A DNA stretch of 64,000 bases from Acidobacteriota bacterium (GCA_027307335.1 DAHUXD010000036.1:62001-126000); one strand, 5' to 3'; positions 50,482 to 59,810 are shown, counted from the stretch's first letter. Notes: generated by a model from the sequence alone, not told the origin. Program-made: numbers and translations.

Positions 50482-50838
50482 CTAGGCCCAGTCCAGGGCC
50501 TTGCGCTTCCAGCAGTAGAAGTACCCCACGACGAGGATGGCCAGGAAGACCAGCATCTCGGCGAGTCCGAAGAGCCCGAGCCGGTGGAACATGACCGCCC
50601 ACGGGAAGAGGAAGATCGTCTCCACGTCGAAGACCACGAAGAGGACGGCGATCAGGAAGTACCGCACCGAGAAGCGCGTGTCGAAGGCCGAGGTCGTCGC
50701 CTCGACGCCGCACTCGTAGGGCTCGAGCTTGGCCGCGTTCGGCCGGCGCGTCTGGACGGCCCGCGCGATGACGATCGTCCCGATCGGCAGAGCCGCAGCC
50801 AGAACGGCGAACACCAGAATGGGAAGGTACTGGCCCAC
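50482..50838 (-). CDS. nuoA: NADH-quinone oxidoreductase subunit A
   Basis: The protein has 118 residues with three helices. Motifs: [16 protein letters not shown] (with the conserved Cys loop) and [20 protein letters not shown]. It starts the operon nuoABCDHIJKLMN. The GTG follows a TAGAAT box by 9 bases and there is no clear Shine-Dalgarno site, so the entire complex I transcript probably begins within 3 bases of the start. Confidence 0.96.
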   Translation of the reverse strand: MGQYLPILVFAVLAAALPIGTIVIARAVQTRRPNAAKLEPYECGVEATTSAFDTRFSVRYFLIAVLFVVFDVETIFLFPWAVMFHRLGLFGLAEMLVFLAILVVGYFYCWKRKALDWA

Positions 50839-50847
50839 TGGCGCGGC

Positions 50848-50853
50848 ATTCTA
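50848..50853 (-). promoter_or_regulatory. -10 element TAGAAT, near-leaderless nuo operon promoter
   Basis: TAGAAT, then GCCGCGCCA (9 bases), then GTG. The predicted +1 is 2-3 bases before the start codon. No obvious -35 box. Confidence 0.5.
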
Positions 50854-50883
50854 TCGGAGCGATCCCGCGAAACCAACCCTGCG

Positions 50884-51004
50884 GCGGGAGAACGCCGCAT
50901 CGGAAGCGGGGCCGGCGAAGCCGGGCCCGGTTCCGAGAAAAGAACGTCGCGGGAGAACGCCGCATCGGAAGCGGGGCCGGCGAAGCCGGGCCCGGTTCCG
51001 AGAA
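50884..51004. repeat. Tandem 65-bp repeat with strong hairpins
   Basis: A 56-base unit occurs twice (50884-50939 and 50949-51004), with period 65. Each unit has GGGAGAACGCCGC followed by a long GC hairpin, CGGAAGCGGGGCCGGC paired with GCCGGGCCCGGTTCCG. The duplication fills the space between nuoA and the 3' end of the methyltransferase gene. The GAGAACGCCGC core also occurs in the double hairpin at 35650. This could terminate the methyltransferase transcript before nuo. Confidence 0.8.
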
Positions 51005-51037
51005 GATGACGTCGGACGGCGGCGCGTTCGACTTTTT

Positions 51038-52096
51038 TCACTCCCGCGCCGGCCCGCGCGGCCCCTTGCGCTGCACGAGCACCGAGATCTGCTCGCCCAT
51101 CCCCTCCGGATCGAGGAGGCGGAAGACGCGCCACTTCTCCGCGTCGCTCTCGACGAAGTCGAGGATGCCGATCTCGGAGAGGAACATTCCCTGCCGCGTG
51201 AGGCGATCGGCGGCGAGCCCCTGCTCCTCGCCGGCGGCGAGGAGGACGTCCCAGTCGACGTGGGCGGTTAAGTCGACCTCGCCCGGGCGCTCGAGGGGGT
51301 CGCCGCCGCGGCGGCCGCCCCGATGGACCGCGAGCGTCCCGTGGGGCCGCGCGAACGGGTGGTAAAGGATGCGGGCCGGGTGCCCGTAGTCGAAGGTCAC
51401 GATCGAGCCCCGCTCGAGCGCGCCCGCCAGCCGGCGGTGCAGGGGCGCCGCGTCGGGGGCGATCTCGCCCTTCTGGCCCGGCGCGAGCGAGATCCCGAGG
51501 CGCGCGAGGTGCTCGCGCCACTCCTCGGCCGCGGGCGCCGCCGTCCAGACGAAGCCGCTCGGACCCGCGCCGACGCGCAGCTCGTTCAGCCCCTCCTCGG
51601 ATCCCTCCACGCGGACGACCGGCAGCGCGTCGTAGAGCTCGTTCGAAAAGATCCAGCCGCGCACGGAGCCCGGGGCGAGCCCTTCGGCCTTCTCGAGGAC
51701 ACGCGGGGCCGGCTCGATCGACCGCGCCGCCAGCCGGCGCCGCGCCGCCTCCGACGCCTCGATCGCGGTCACCCGCAGCCGCCCGTGCAGCTCCGGGGCG
51801 AGCCGCGCCAGCGCGAACGTGAAGTCCTCGAGGAAGCGGCCCTCGCCGGCGCCGACCTCCACCAGGTCGACGTCGCCCTCGAGCTCCTGCGCCTCGATCG
51901 CGAAGAGGCGCGCGAGCGCCGCGCCGAAGGCGGCCGAGACGTGCGGCGACGTCAGGAAGTCGCCGCCCTCGCCGATCGCCGCTCCCCGCGCGTAGTACCC
52001 CTCCTCCGGATCGTAGAGCGCGGCCCGCATGAACTCGTAGAAGGAGATCGGCCCCTCGCCGGAAATCCGGCCGCGCAGGCGTTCCGACAGTGACAC
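51038..52096 (-). CDS. MidA/NDUFAF7-like SAM-dependent methyltransferase
   Basis: The protein has 352 residues from a GTG that lies 10 bases after a perfect TATAAT. It begins SLSERLRGRISGEGPISFYEFM and contains YDPEEGYYARGAAIGEGGDF, SAAFGAALARLF, the SAM loop VEVGAGEGRF, IFSNELYDALPVVRV and TFDYGHPARI, all diagnostic of the MidA/NDUFAF7 family (PF02636). In mitochondria NDUFAF7 symmetrically dimethylates an Arg of the NuoD homologue NDUFS2 and is needed for complex I assembly. Its place directly upstream of the nuo operon, on the same strand, suggests the same job here. That role is inference. Confidence 0.9.
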   Translation of the reverse strand: MSLSERLRGRISGEGPISFYEFMRAALYDPEEGYYARGAAIGEGGDFLTSPHVSAAFGAALARLFAIEAQELEGDVDLVEVGAGEGRFLEDFTFALARLAPELHGRLRVTAIEASEAARRRLAARSIEPAPRVLEKAEGLAPGSVRGWIFSNELYDALPVVRVEGSEEGLNELRVGAGPSGFVWTAAPAAEEWREHLARLGISLAPGQKGEIAPDAAPLHRRLAGALERGSIVTFDYGHPARILYHPFARPHGTLAVHRGGRRGGDPLERPGEVDLTAHVDWDVLLAAGEEQGLAADRLTRQGMFLSEIGILDFVESDAEKWRVFRLLDPEGMGEQISVLVQRKGPRGPARE

Positions 52097-52106
52097 GCGG
52101 GCGCGG

Positions 52107-52112
52107 ATTATA
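52107..52112 (-). promoter_or_regulatory. -10 element TATAAT for the methyltransferase
   Basis: A perfect consensus TATAAT, then CCGCGCCCGC (10 bases), then GTG. It overlaps the -10 box of the divergent lipoprotein gene by four bases, so the two promoters share one melting region. Confidence 0.6.
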
Positions 52113-52114
52113 GT
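52109..52114 (+). promoter_or_regulatory. -10 element TATAGT, leaderless lipoprotein promoter
   Basis: TATAGT, then TTTCCGCG (8 bases), then ATG. Overlaps the opposite-strand TATAAT at 52107-52112. Confidence 0.55.
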
Positions 52115-52122
52115 TTTCCGCG

Positions 52123-54384
52123 ATGCGGCGCCGCGCGCTCCTTCTCTCGGGTTCGGCGGCCGCCCTTCTCGCTCTCGTCCCACTCGCGGCGGCCTGCGCC
52201 TCGAGGAAGGACGAGAGGCTCCCGACGCTGGCGGACTATTCGGATGGGACGTCCGTCTGGGCCGACGACCTCCTCGCCGGCTGGAAGGCGGGCGAGATCC
52301 CGGCCGCGCTCTTCGCGTCGCCGGCCGCGTGGAGCGGCCCGCTGCCGGGCGAGGGCCTGCGGAGGGTCCCGGCGCGTCCGCCGCTCTCGGTCGAAATCTA
52401 CGAGGCCGCCGCCACGGCGGGGTCCGCCGCCGCGTCCGCGCCGGCCGACGTCCGGGGGGCGCTCCGCGCGGTCCGCTCCCGGTTCGCGGCGCTCGGCCGC
52501 TCGGAGGCGACGATCCTCGACTTCCGGCGGCACGGCGAAGAGCGCGTGATCCTCCTCGGCCTCTTCCTCGGCGGACGCGGGAAGGGCGGCGAGCTCCGCC
52601 AGGAGGCCGGGCGGCTCCGGCTGACCCTCGGCCCGGCGGACGCGGGCCGCTGGCGCCTCGAGGAGGGATCCGTCGAGGGCTGGCTCTCCGCGAGCGCGGG
52701 CGAGCCTCTCTTCGAGGAGCGCGCCGCCGCGGCGGGCCTCGGCGAACCGCACCGCGCGTTCAAGGCGAACGCGGCGCGCAACATCCCGGTCCCCGGCGAG
52801 CACCTGCCTCCCGGCGCGGCCGTGCTCGACTTCGACGGCGACGGGCGCGAGGACATCTTCGTCGCCGGCGGTCACGGCAACCACCTCTACCGGAACCGCG
52901 GCGACGGCACGTTCGAGGACGTCGCCGTGCGGGCGGGCGTGCGGGGCCAGGAGGGGGAAGCCGTGGGCGCGCTCGCGTTCGACTACGACGGCGACGGGCG
53001 GCCGGACCTCTACGTCACCTACCTCGAGCGCCCGAATCTCCTCTTCCACAACCGCGGCGACGGCACGTTCGAGGAGGTGGGGGCGAAGGCCGGCGTGGCG
53101 CTGTCGGAGTACTGCACGTCGGCCGCCGCGCTCGACTACGACCGCGACGGCCGGCCCGACCTCTACGTGCTCGTGTACGGGCATCCGGACTACGGACCGA
53201 ACATGGCGGCGGACAACGCCCCTCCGAACCACCTCTTTCACAACAACGGCGACGGCACGTTTACGGATGTCACGCAGAGCTCCGGCACCGGCGACACGGG
53301 CTGGGGGCTCGCGGTCGAGTGCGCGGACCTCGACGGCGACGGCTGGCCCGACATCTACATCGCCAACGACTTCGGCAACCACGTTTACCTGCACAACAAC
53401 GCGAACGGGACCTTCACGAACGCCGCCCGGGCCTCCCAGATCCTCGACCCCGGCTTCGGCATGGGCGTCGCGATCGACGACTACGACGGCGACGGGCGGC
53501 TCGACCTCTTCGTCTCGAACTATTCGTTCCCGCTGAACTGGTTTCTCAAGGACCCGCGCTACCCCATGCCGCCCTTCCCCTACTCGATGGGGCGTCCGAT
53601 CGTGTGGCGGAAGCTGAAGTCGCTCTCCCGCGGCTCCTCGCTCTTCCGGAACGTCGGCGGCAACCGCTTCGAGCGCACGTCGACCGAGGCGGGCGTCGGG
53701 GACACGTCCTGGTCGTGGGGCTGCGTCTTCGTCGATGCCGACATGGACGGCCGCCCGGACCTCTTCGTCGTCAACGGCATGGTCACGGGCAAGAACGACG
53801 TCGAGCGCGAGATCGAGTTCTGGGCGCTGATGTCGATCGAGTTCGAGAAGTTCCAGAAGGGCATTCCGGTCGCCGAGTTCGGCGACGACTCGCTCTGGGG
53901 CCGGCCGCCGAAGCGCTTCTACCGCAACCGCGACGGCGCGCACTTCGACGAGCTCGCCGCGGTCGCCGGCCTCGAGTCGAACGCGAACCAGCGCGGCCTC
54001 GTTGTCCTCGACGTGGACGGCGACGGCGCGCCGGACCTCTTCGCGACCGGGTTCCTCCAGCCGCCCGCGCTCTGGGTCAACCGCAACCCGTCGCACGCGA
54101 AGGCGCTCGCCGTCGCGCTCGAGGGCGACCCGTCGCTGCCCGGCCCGCACCGCTCGACCCGCGACGCGCTCGGCGCGACCGTGACGGTCGAAGCGAACGG
54201 CCTCTCGCGCACGCAGGTCGTCGCGGCCGGCTACTCCTTCCTCTCGTCGGGCGCGAAGGAGCTCTTCTATGGCCTCGGCTCGGCGGAGAGGGCCGACCGC
54301 GTCGTCGTGCGCTGGCCCTCGGGCCGCGTCACCGAGCGGCGCGGGGTGCCCGCGGGACGGCTCGCGCTGCGCGAGGCGCCGTAG
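52123..54384 (+). CDS. CRTAC1/ASPIC-UnbV family lipoprotein with FG-GAP repeats
   Basis: The protein has 753 residues. Signal with a lipobox-like site and Cys25 (VPLAAAC). From about residue 210 come at least six FG-GAP/VCBS repeats, each with a calcium-type loop such as DFDGDGREDIF, DYDGDGRPDLY, DLDGDGWPDIY and DADMDGRPDLF, building a beta-propeller. The last about 90 residues form the ASPIC/UnbV domain (VRWPSGRVTERRGVPAG). These large surface proteins are common in Acidobacteriota; function unknown, perhaps in binding or extracellular calcium-dependent adhesion. A Gly/Ala-rich helical region of about 180 residues precedes the propeller. Confidence 0.9.
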   Translation: MRRRALLLSGSAAALLALVPLAAACASRKDERLPTLADYSDGTSVWADDLLAGWKAGEIPAALFASPAAWSGPLPGEGLRRVPARPPLSVEIYEAAATAGSAAASAPADVRGALRAVRSRFAALGRSEATILDFRRHGEERVILLGLFLGGRGKGGELRQEAGRLRLTLGPADAGRWRLEEGSVEGWLSASAGEPLFEERAAAAGLGEPHRAFKANAARNIPVPGEHLPPGAAVLDFDGDGREDIFVAGGHGNHLYRNRGDGTFEDVAVRAGVRGQEGEAVGALAFDYDGDGRPDLYVTYLERPNLLFHNRGDGTFEEVGAKAGVALSEYCTSAAALDYDRDGRPDLYVLVYGHPDYGPNMAADNAPPNHLFHNNGDGTFTDVTQSSGTGDTGWGLAVECADLDGDGWPDIYIANDFGNHVYLHNNANGTFTNAARASQILDPGFGMGVAIDDYDGDGRLDLFVSNYSFPLNWFLKDPRYPMPPFPYSMGRPIVWRKLKSLSRGSSLFRNVGGNRFERTSTEAGVGDTSWSWGCVFVDADMDGRPDLFVVNGMVTGKNDVEREIEFWALMSIEFEKFQKGIPVAEFGDDSLWGRPPKRFYRNRDGAHFDELAAVAGLESNANQRGLVVLDVDGDGAPDLFATGFLQPPALWVNRNPSHAKALAVALEGDPSLPGPHRSTRDALGATVTVEANGLSRTQVVAAGYSFLSSGAKELFYGLGSAERADRVVVRWPSGRVTERRGVPAGRLALREAP

Positions 54385-54410
54385 GCCGGAAACACTTCGC
54401 CCCCGCCGTG

Positions 54411-54416
54411 TAGAAT
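54411..54416 (+). promoter_or_regulatory. -10 element TAGAAT for the PurD-like gene
   Basis: TAGAAT, then CCCGGCGCTCTC (12 bases), then ATG. Predicted leader is about 5-6 bases and lacks a Shine-Dalgarno site. Confidence 0.5.
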
Positions 54417-54428
54417 CCCGGCGCTCTC

Positions 54429-55718
54429 ATGGAAAAAAAGCGCAAGTTCCTCTTCGTGTCCCTGACGGGGCTCGTCGGCGACATCGCGTGGCAGGTCCTC
54501 AAGGAGGGCCACGAGGTGCGCTACTTCATCGGCGACGCCGAGGAGAAGGACATCGCGGACGGCTTCGTCCCGAAGACCGACGACTGGGAGAAGGACGTCG
54601 ACTGGGCCGACGTCATCGTCTTCGACGACACGCTCGGCCAGGGCGAGAAGGCCGTCGCGCTGCGCGCGAGGGGCAAGGCCGTCGTCGGCGGCACGCCGTA
54701 CACCGACCGGCTCGAGGACGACCGATCCTTCGGGCAGGAGGAGCTGAAGAAGGCGGGCGTCTCGATCATTCCCTACGGCGACTTCGACAACTTCGACGAG
54801 GCGATCGCCTACGTGCAGGAGAACCCGAACCGCTACGTCATCAAGCCGTCCGGCGCCGCGTCGAACGTCAAGCGCCGCCTCTTCGTCGGCGACGAGGAGG
54901 ACGGGCGCGACGTCGTGCGGATGCTCGAGGCGTACAAGAAGGCGTTCGCCGACGAGATCAAGGTCTTCCAGCTCCAGAAGCGCGTCGTCGGCGTCGAGGT
55001 GGCGGTCGGCGCCTTCTTCAACGGCAAGAGCTTCGTGTACCCGATCAACGTCAACTTCGAGCACAAGAAGCTCTTCCCCGGCAACAACGGTCCGCCGACC
55101 GGCGAGATGGGCACCTCCATGTTCTGGAGCGCGCCCAACAGGATCTTCAACCAGACGCTGCTGAAGATGGAGCCGAAGCTCGCCGAGGAGGGCTACGTCG
55201 GCTACGTGGACGTCAACTTCATCGTCAACGGGAACGGCATCTATCCCCTCGAGTTCACGACCCGCTTCGGCTACCCGACGATCTTCATCCAGCAGGAGGG
55301 CATGATCACGCCGATCGGCCACTTCCTGTACGACCTCGCGCACGGCCTCGATCCGAAGCTGAAGGTGAAGAGCGGCTTCCAGGTCGGCGTGCGCATCGTC
55401 ATGCCGCCGTTTCCCTTCGACGACGACGCGACGTTCGACTCCTTCTCGCGCAACGCCGTCATCGTGTTCAAGCGCGGCACGCCCGAGGAGGTCCACATCG
55501 AGGACGCGAAGATCGTCGAGGGCCAGTGGCTCGTCGCGGGCACCTCGGGCGTCGTGCTCACCGTCGTCGGCCTGGGCCAGACGATGAAGCAGGCGCGCAC
55601 CCAGGCCTACGCGAAGGTGCGGAACATCATGATCCCGAACATGTACTACCGCGACGACATCGGCGAGTCGTGGAGCGAGGACTCGGACAAGCTCCACACC
55701 TGGGGATACCTGAGGTAA
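54429..55718 (+). CDS. PurD-like ATP-grasp ligase
   Basis: The protein has 429 residues and resembles phosphoribosylamine-glycine ligase (GARS): an N-terminal nucleotide-like domain with KFLFVSLTGLVGDIAW, an ATP-grasp region with NRYVIKPSGAASNVKRRLFV and YVGYVDVNFIVNGNGIYPLE (metal Glu/Asn), and the GARS-type end TRFGYPTIFI. The opening lacks the GxGGREHAL motif of true PurD, so substrate is doubtful and a different amine or peptide-like ligation is possible. No purine genes are nearby. It ends exactly where the convergent malic enzyme gene ends, leaving no terminator space. Confidence 0.7.
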   Translation: MEKKRKFLFVSLTGLVGDIAWQVLKEGHEVRYFIGDAEEKDIADGFVPKTDDWEKDVDWADVIVFDDTLGQGEKAVALRARGKAVVGGTPYTDRLEDDRSFGQEELKKAGVSIIPYGDFDNFDEAIAYVQENPNRYVIKPSGAASNVKRRLFVGDEEDGRDVVRMLEAYKKAFADEIKVFQLQKRVVGVEVAVGAFFNGKSFVYPINVNFEHKKLFPGNNGPPTGEMGTSMFWSAPNRIFNQTLLKMEPKLAEEGYVGYVDVNFIVNGNGIYPLEFTTRFGYPTIFIQQEGMITPIGHFLYDLAHGLDPKLKVKSGFQVGVRIVMPPFPFDDDATFDSFSRNAVIVFKRGTPEEVHIEDAKIVEGQWLVAGTSGVVLTVVGLGQTMKQARTQAYAKVRNIMIPNMYYRDDIGESWSEDSDKLHTWGYLR

Positions 55719-57986
55719 TCAGGCCTTCGCGGCGGCCTTCTCCTGGGCGTCGACGACGGCGATCGCGGCCATGTTTACGATGTCGGCGACGTCGACACCG
55801 CGCTGCAGCACGTGCACGGGGCGCTTCAAACCGAGGAGGATCGGGCCGATCGCCTCGGCGCCGGCGAGCCGCCAGATGAGCTTGTACGCCGCGTTCGCCG
55901 CGTCGAGGTTCGCGAAGACGAGCACGTTCGGGTGCCGCACCGTCGACCACGGGTACTGGCCCTCGAGCAGCTCGGGCACGACGGCGTAGTCGGCCTGCAT
56001 CTCGCCGTCGATCGCGAGGTCGGGGCGCGCCGCGCGGACGAGCTCGACCGCCTTCTTGACCTTCAGCGCCGAGGAGTGGGTGTTCGAGCCGAAGCTCGAG
56101 AACGAGATCATCGCGATCCGCGGCTCGATGTCGAAGCGGCGGACGGCGTCCGCCGTCAGCTCGGCGATCTCGGCGAGCTCCTCGGCCGACGGGTCGATGT
56201 TGACGGTCGTGTCGGCGAAGAAGTACGTCTGCTGCTTGAGCATCAGGATGTAGAGGCCGGACACGCGCTTGACCCCCGGCGCGGTGCCGAAGATCTGGAG
56301 CGCGGGTCGGATCGTGTCGGGATACGACTGCGTCAGCCCCGAGATCACGCCGTCGGCGTCGCCCGCGTCGAGCATCAGAGGCCCGAAGACGTTCCGCACG
56401 CGCGCCTGCTTGGCCGCGTCCTCCGCGGTCATGCCGTGGCGGCGTCGGATCTCGACGAGGCGCTTCGCGTAGGCCGGCAGCCTCTCCGAGCGGTTCGTGT
56501 TGACGAAGTCGATCTTGTCCATCGGGAGCTGCAGCTCCTGCGCGAGCTTCTCGATCTCCGCCTCGCGGGCGAGCAGGATCGGCCGGCAGATGCCCTCCTC
56601 CGCCAGGATCTTCGCCGCGCGCAGGATCTTGGGGTGCTCCCCCTCGGGAAAGACGATCCGCTTCGGGTCCCGGCGCGCCTTCTCGATCACGACGCCCATG
56701 ACCTCCCGCGAGCGCGACAGCATCGCCTCGAGCCGGCGCAGGTAGGCCCCCATGTCCGTGATCGGGGCCCGCGCCACTCCCGACTTCATCGCGGCCTCGG
56801 CGACGGCCGGAGCCACCCACAGGAGCACGCGGTGGTCGAACGGCTTGGGGATCAGGTACTCGCGGCCGAACCGGAAGCTCTGGCCGCCGTACGCCTTCGA
56901 GACCGAGTCCGGCACGTCCATCTTGGCGAGGGCGGCCAGGGCCTGCGAGGCCGCGCGCTTCATGTCCTCGTTGATCTCCGTCGCCCGGACGTCGAGGGCT
57001 CCCCGGAAGATGAACGGAAACCCGAGCACGTTGTTGACCTGGTTCGGATAGTCGGACCGCCCCGTCGCCATGATGACGTCGGGCCGCGCGGCCTTCGCCT
57101 CCTCGGGGGTGATCTCGGGATTGGGGTTCGCCAGCGCGAAGACGATCGGGTCTCGCGCCATGCCCTTCAGCATGTCGCCCTTGACGATGCCGCCGGCCGA
57201 GAGGCCGATGAACACGTCGGCGCCGGTGAGCGCGTCCGTGAGCGTGCGCTCGAACGTCTCGACGGCGAACTGCGCCTTGTACGGGTTCATGTCGTCGGTG
57301 CGGCCGAGGTAGATCACGCCGGACTTGTCGACGAGCCTCAGGTTCTCCCGGCGCACCCCGTACGCGAGGTAGAGCTTCGCGCACGCGATCGCCGACGCGC
57401 CCGCGCCGCAGAAGACGACCTTCACGTTCTCGATCTTCTTTTCGACGATCTCGAGCGCGTTCAAGAACGCGGCGGCCGAGATGATCGCCGTGCCGTGCTG
57501 GTCGTCGTGGAAGACGGGGATCTTCAGGCGCTTCTTCAGCGCCTCCTCGATCACGAAGCACTCCGGCGACTTGATGTCCTCGAGGTTGATGCCGCCGAAG
57601 GTCGGCGCGATGCGCGCGACCGTCTCGATCACGTCCTTCGCGTCCTTCGCGTCCACCTCGATGTCGAAGACGTCGATGTCGGCGAACCGCTTGAAGAGGA
57701 CGCCCTTGCCCTCCATCACGGGCTTTCCGGCGAGCGGCCCGATGTCGCCGAGGCCGAGCACCGCGGTGCCGTTCGAGATGACCGCGACGAGATTGCCCTT
57801 GCTCGTGTATTCGTACACCTTCTCGGGGTCCTTCTCGATCGCGAGGCAGGGCTCGGCGACGCCGGGGCTGTACGCGAGCGAGAGGTCCTCCTGCGTCCGG
57901 CACGGCTTGGACGGAACGACCTCGACTTTTCCCTTGCGGCCGCGCGAGTGGTACTCGAGCGCCTCCTCGGCGGTCATGCGACGCAT
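55719..57986 (-). CDS. maeB: NADP-dependent malic enzyme with C-terminal phosphotransacetylase-like domain
   Basis: The protein has 755 residues, the size of MaeB. The N-terminal malic enzyme half has [30 protein letters not shown], the nucleotide fold [12 protein letters not shown] and [15 protein letters not shown]. The C-terminal half (about 430-755) is related to phosphotransacetylase ([34 protein letters not shown]) and in MaeB binds acetyl-CoA for allosteric inhibition. It oxidatively decarboxylates malate to pyruvate, forming NADPH. The ATG has a clear GAGGAG site, unlike the leaderless genes around it. Confidence 0.95.
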   Translation of the reverse strand: MRRMTAEEALEYHSRGRKGKVEVVPSKPCRTQEDLSLAYSPGVAEPCLAIEKDPEKVYEYTSKGNLVAVISNGTAVLGLGDIGPLAGKPVMEGKGVLFKRFADIDVFDIEVDAKDAKDVIETVARIAPTFGGINLEDIKSPECFVIEEALKKRLKIPVFHDDQHGTAIISAAAFLNALEIVEKKIENVKVVFCGAGASAIACAKLYLAYGVRRENLRLVDKSGVIYLGRTDDMNPYKAQFAVETFERTLTDALTGADVFIGLSAGGIVKGDMLKGMARDPIVFALANPNPEITPEEAKAARPDVIMATGRSDYPNQVNNVLGFPFIFRGALDVRATEINEDMKRAASQALAALAKMDVPDSVSKAYGGQSFRFGREYLIPKPFDHRVLLWVAPAVAEAAMKSGVARAPITDMGAYLRRLEAMLSRSREVMGVVIEKARRDPKRIVFPEGEHPKILRAAKILAEEGICRPILLAREAEIEKLAQELQLPMDKIDFVNTNRSERLPAYAKRLVEIRRRHGMTAEDAAKQARVRNVFGPLMLDAGDADGVISGLTQSYPDTIRPALQIFGTAPGVKRVSGLYILMLKQQTYFFADTTVNIDPSAEELAEIAELTADAVRRFDIEPRIAMISFSSFGSNTHSSALKVKKAVELVRAARPDLAIDGEMQADYAVVPELLEGQYPWSTVRHPNVLVFANLDAANAAYKLIWRLAGAEAIGPILLGLKRPVHVLQRGVDVADIVNMAAIAVVDAQEKAAAKA

Positions 57987-58026
57987 ATGAACTCCTCGGG
58001 TGTAGGGGCGGCCCTCGGGGCCGCCA

Positions 58027-58053
58027 GCGGGCGGGGACGAGCCCCGCCCCTAC
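58027..58053. repeat. 27-bp dispersed GC hairpin repeat, copy 2
   Basis: Identical to the copy at 11176-11202. Here it is preceded by TGTAGGGGCGGCCCTCGGGG, so an outer stem GTAGGGGCGG/CCGCCCCTAC can also form across 58002-58053. It lies between proS and maeB on the minus strand and may terminate proS. Confidence 0.8.
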
Positions 58054-58071
58054 GGAAGGCGGAACCCACGA

Positions 58072-59802
58072 TCATCCGCCCAGAAGCTCCGCCCGCAGCG
58101 CCCGGACGGCCTCGAGCGCTCCGGCGAGCGGCGCCGTGCGGACGTTCTTGTCCCGGCGCCGCACGATCTCGACCTGGCCCTCCTTGAAGGCGCGGCCGCC
58201 GACGTTGACGCGGATCGGGAACCCGATCAGGTCCGCGTCCTTGAACTTCACGCCCGGCCGCTCGTCGCGGTCGTCGTAGAAGACGTCCATCCCCGCCTGG
58301 CGCAGCGCGTCGTAGAGCGCGTCCGCCGCCTCGCGCGTGGGCGCGTCCGCCGGATTGAGCGAGACGAGCGCGATCTCGAACGGCGCGAGCGAGAGCGGCC
58401 AGACGATGCCGTCGCCGTCGTGATGCTGCTCGACGGCGGAGGCCATCGTGCGGCCGACGCCGATGCCGTAGGTGCCCATCACCGCGGGGTGGCTCTCGCC
58501 CTTCTCGTCGGTGTAGGCGCACCCGAGCGCCTTCGAGTACTTCGTGCCGAGCTTGAAGATGTGGCCGACCTCGATGCCGCGGGCGATCGCGAGAGGCTTG
58601 CCGCAGCGGGGGCAGGGGTCGCCCGCCCGCGCCTGCGCGAAGGAGCCCCACTGCTCGACCTTCGCGTCGCGCCGCAGCACGAACCCGGCGACGTGCCAGT
58701 CGCGCCGGCCCGCCCCGGTCACCGCGTTGACCGCGTCCCGGATGGATTCGTCGGCGACGACCCGGAGCTTCTCCCACGGCAGCTTGTGCGGCCCGACGTA
58801 CCCGACGGGCGCGCCGGTCGCCCGCTCGACCTTCTCCTCGGACGCGAGCGCGAGGTGCTCGACGCCGAGCACGTGCTTCAGCGCGACCTCGTTGACCTCG
58901 AGGTCGCCGCGCAGGAGCGCGACGGCGTAGCCCTGCTCGCTCTCGTAGACGAGGCACTTGATCATTCGCGCCGCGGTGATGCCGAGGAAGTTCACGACGT
59001 CGTCGATGCCGCCCTTGCCGGGCGTCGGCACCTCGACGAGCGGCGCCTCGGTCTCGTCCCTCCAGGGCGCCGGCCGGCGCCCCGTCTCCGCCTTCTCGAG
59101 GTTGGCGCCGTACCCGCAGGCGGCGCAGCTCACGACGGCGTCCTCCCCCGTGTCCGCGAGCACCATGAATTCCTCGGACGCCGTGCCGCCGATCGCGCCC
59201 GAGTCCGCCTGGACGACGGTGAAGTCGAGCCCGCAGCGCCGGAAGATCGCGCGGTACGCGGCGTCCTGCGCCGCGTAGGAGCGGTCGAGCCCCTCCTCGC
59301 CGGCGTCGAACGAGTAGCCGTCGTACATGAGGAATTCGCGCCCGCGCATGAGGCCGAACCGCGGACGGATCTCGTCGCGGAACTTCGTGCGGATCTGGTA
59401 GAGCGTGACGGGCAGCTGCCGGTACGACGTCACGCCGGCGCGCACCATGGTGGTGACGGCCTCCTCGGCGGTCGGCGCGAGGCAGTAGTCGCCGGCCTTG
59501 CGGTCCTTCAGGTGGAAGAGGATCTCCTCCCTCTCGTAGCGCTCCCAGCGGCCGCTCTCCTCCCAGAGCTCCCGCGGCTGCAGGATCGGCAGCTCCACCT
59601 CGAGCGCGCCCGACCGGTCCATCTCCTCCCGCACGATCCGCTCGCACTTGCGGTGCGAGCGGAGGCCGAGCGGCGTGAGCGAGTAGATGCCCGCGGCGAG
59701 ACGGCGGATCATCCCGGCCCGCGTCAGCAGGATGTGGGAGACCGCCTCCGCGTCGCCCGGCGCCTCGCGGACGGTCTGCAGGAAGTAACGGGACCAGCGC
59801 AT
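58072..59802 (-). CDS. proS: Prolyl-tRNA synthetase (bacterial type with editing domain)
   Basis: The protein has 576 residues. Class II motifs: AAGIYSLTPLGLRSHRKCER (motif 1), RTKFRDEIRPRFGLMRGREF (motif 2) and GTYGIGVGRTMASAVEQHHD (motif 3). An inserted editing domain of about 180 residues sits between motifs 2 and 3 (CLVYESEQGYAVALLRGDL), removing mischarged alanine. A Cys set, C-x2-C and CPRCG, is present within it and may bind zinc. The C-terminal anticodon domain follows. The ATG lies 8 bases after a TATTCT box. A start nine codons upstream is less likely. Confidence 0.96.
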   Translation of the reverse strand: MRWSRYFLQTVREAPGDAEAVSHILLTRAGMIRRLAAGIYSLTPLGLRSHRKCERIVREEMDRSGALEVELPILQPRELWEESGRWERYEREEILFHLKDRKAGDYCLAPTAEEAVTTMVRAGVTSYRQLPVTLYQIRTKFRDEIRPRFGLMRGREFLMYDGYSFDAGEEGLDRSYAAQDAAYRAIFRRCGLDFTVVQADSGAIGGTASEEFMVLADTGEDAVVSCAACGYGANLEKAETGRRPAPWRDETEAPLVEVPTPGKGGIDDVVNFLGITAARMIKCLVYESEQGYAVALLRGDLEVNEVALKHVLGVEHLALASEEKVERATGAPVGYVGPHKLPWEKLRVVADESIRDAVNAVTGAGRRDWHVAGFVLRRDAKVEQWGSFAQARAGDPCPRCGKPLAIARGIEVGHIFKLGTKYSKALGCAYTDEKGESHPAVMGTYGIGVGRTMASAVEQHHDGDGIVWPLSLAPFEIALVSLNPADAPTREAADALYDALRQAGMDVFYDDRDERPGVKFKDADLIGFPIRVNVGGRAFKEGQVEIVRRRDKNVRTAPLAGALEAVRALRAELLGG

Positions 59803-59810
59803 GGGGGCGA

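Noticed and set aside
50884-51004. The tandem 65-bp repeat as a CRISPR array.
   Set aside because: Only two units, the 9-base gap is too short for a spacer, and the units are self-complementary hairpins; no cas genes are present.
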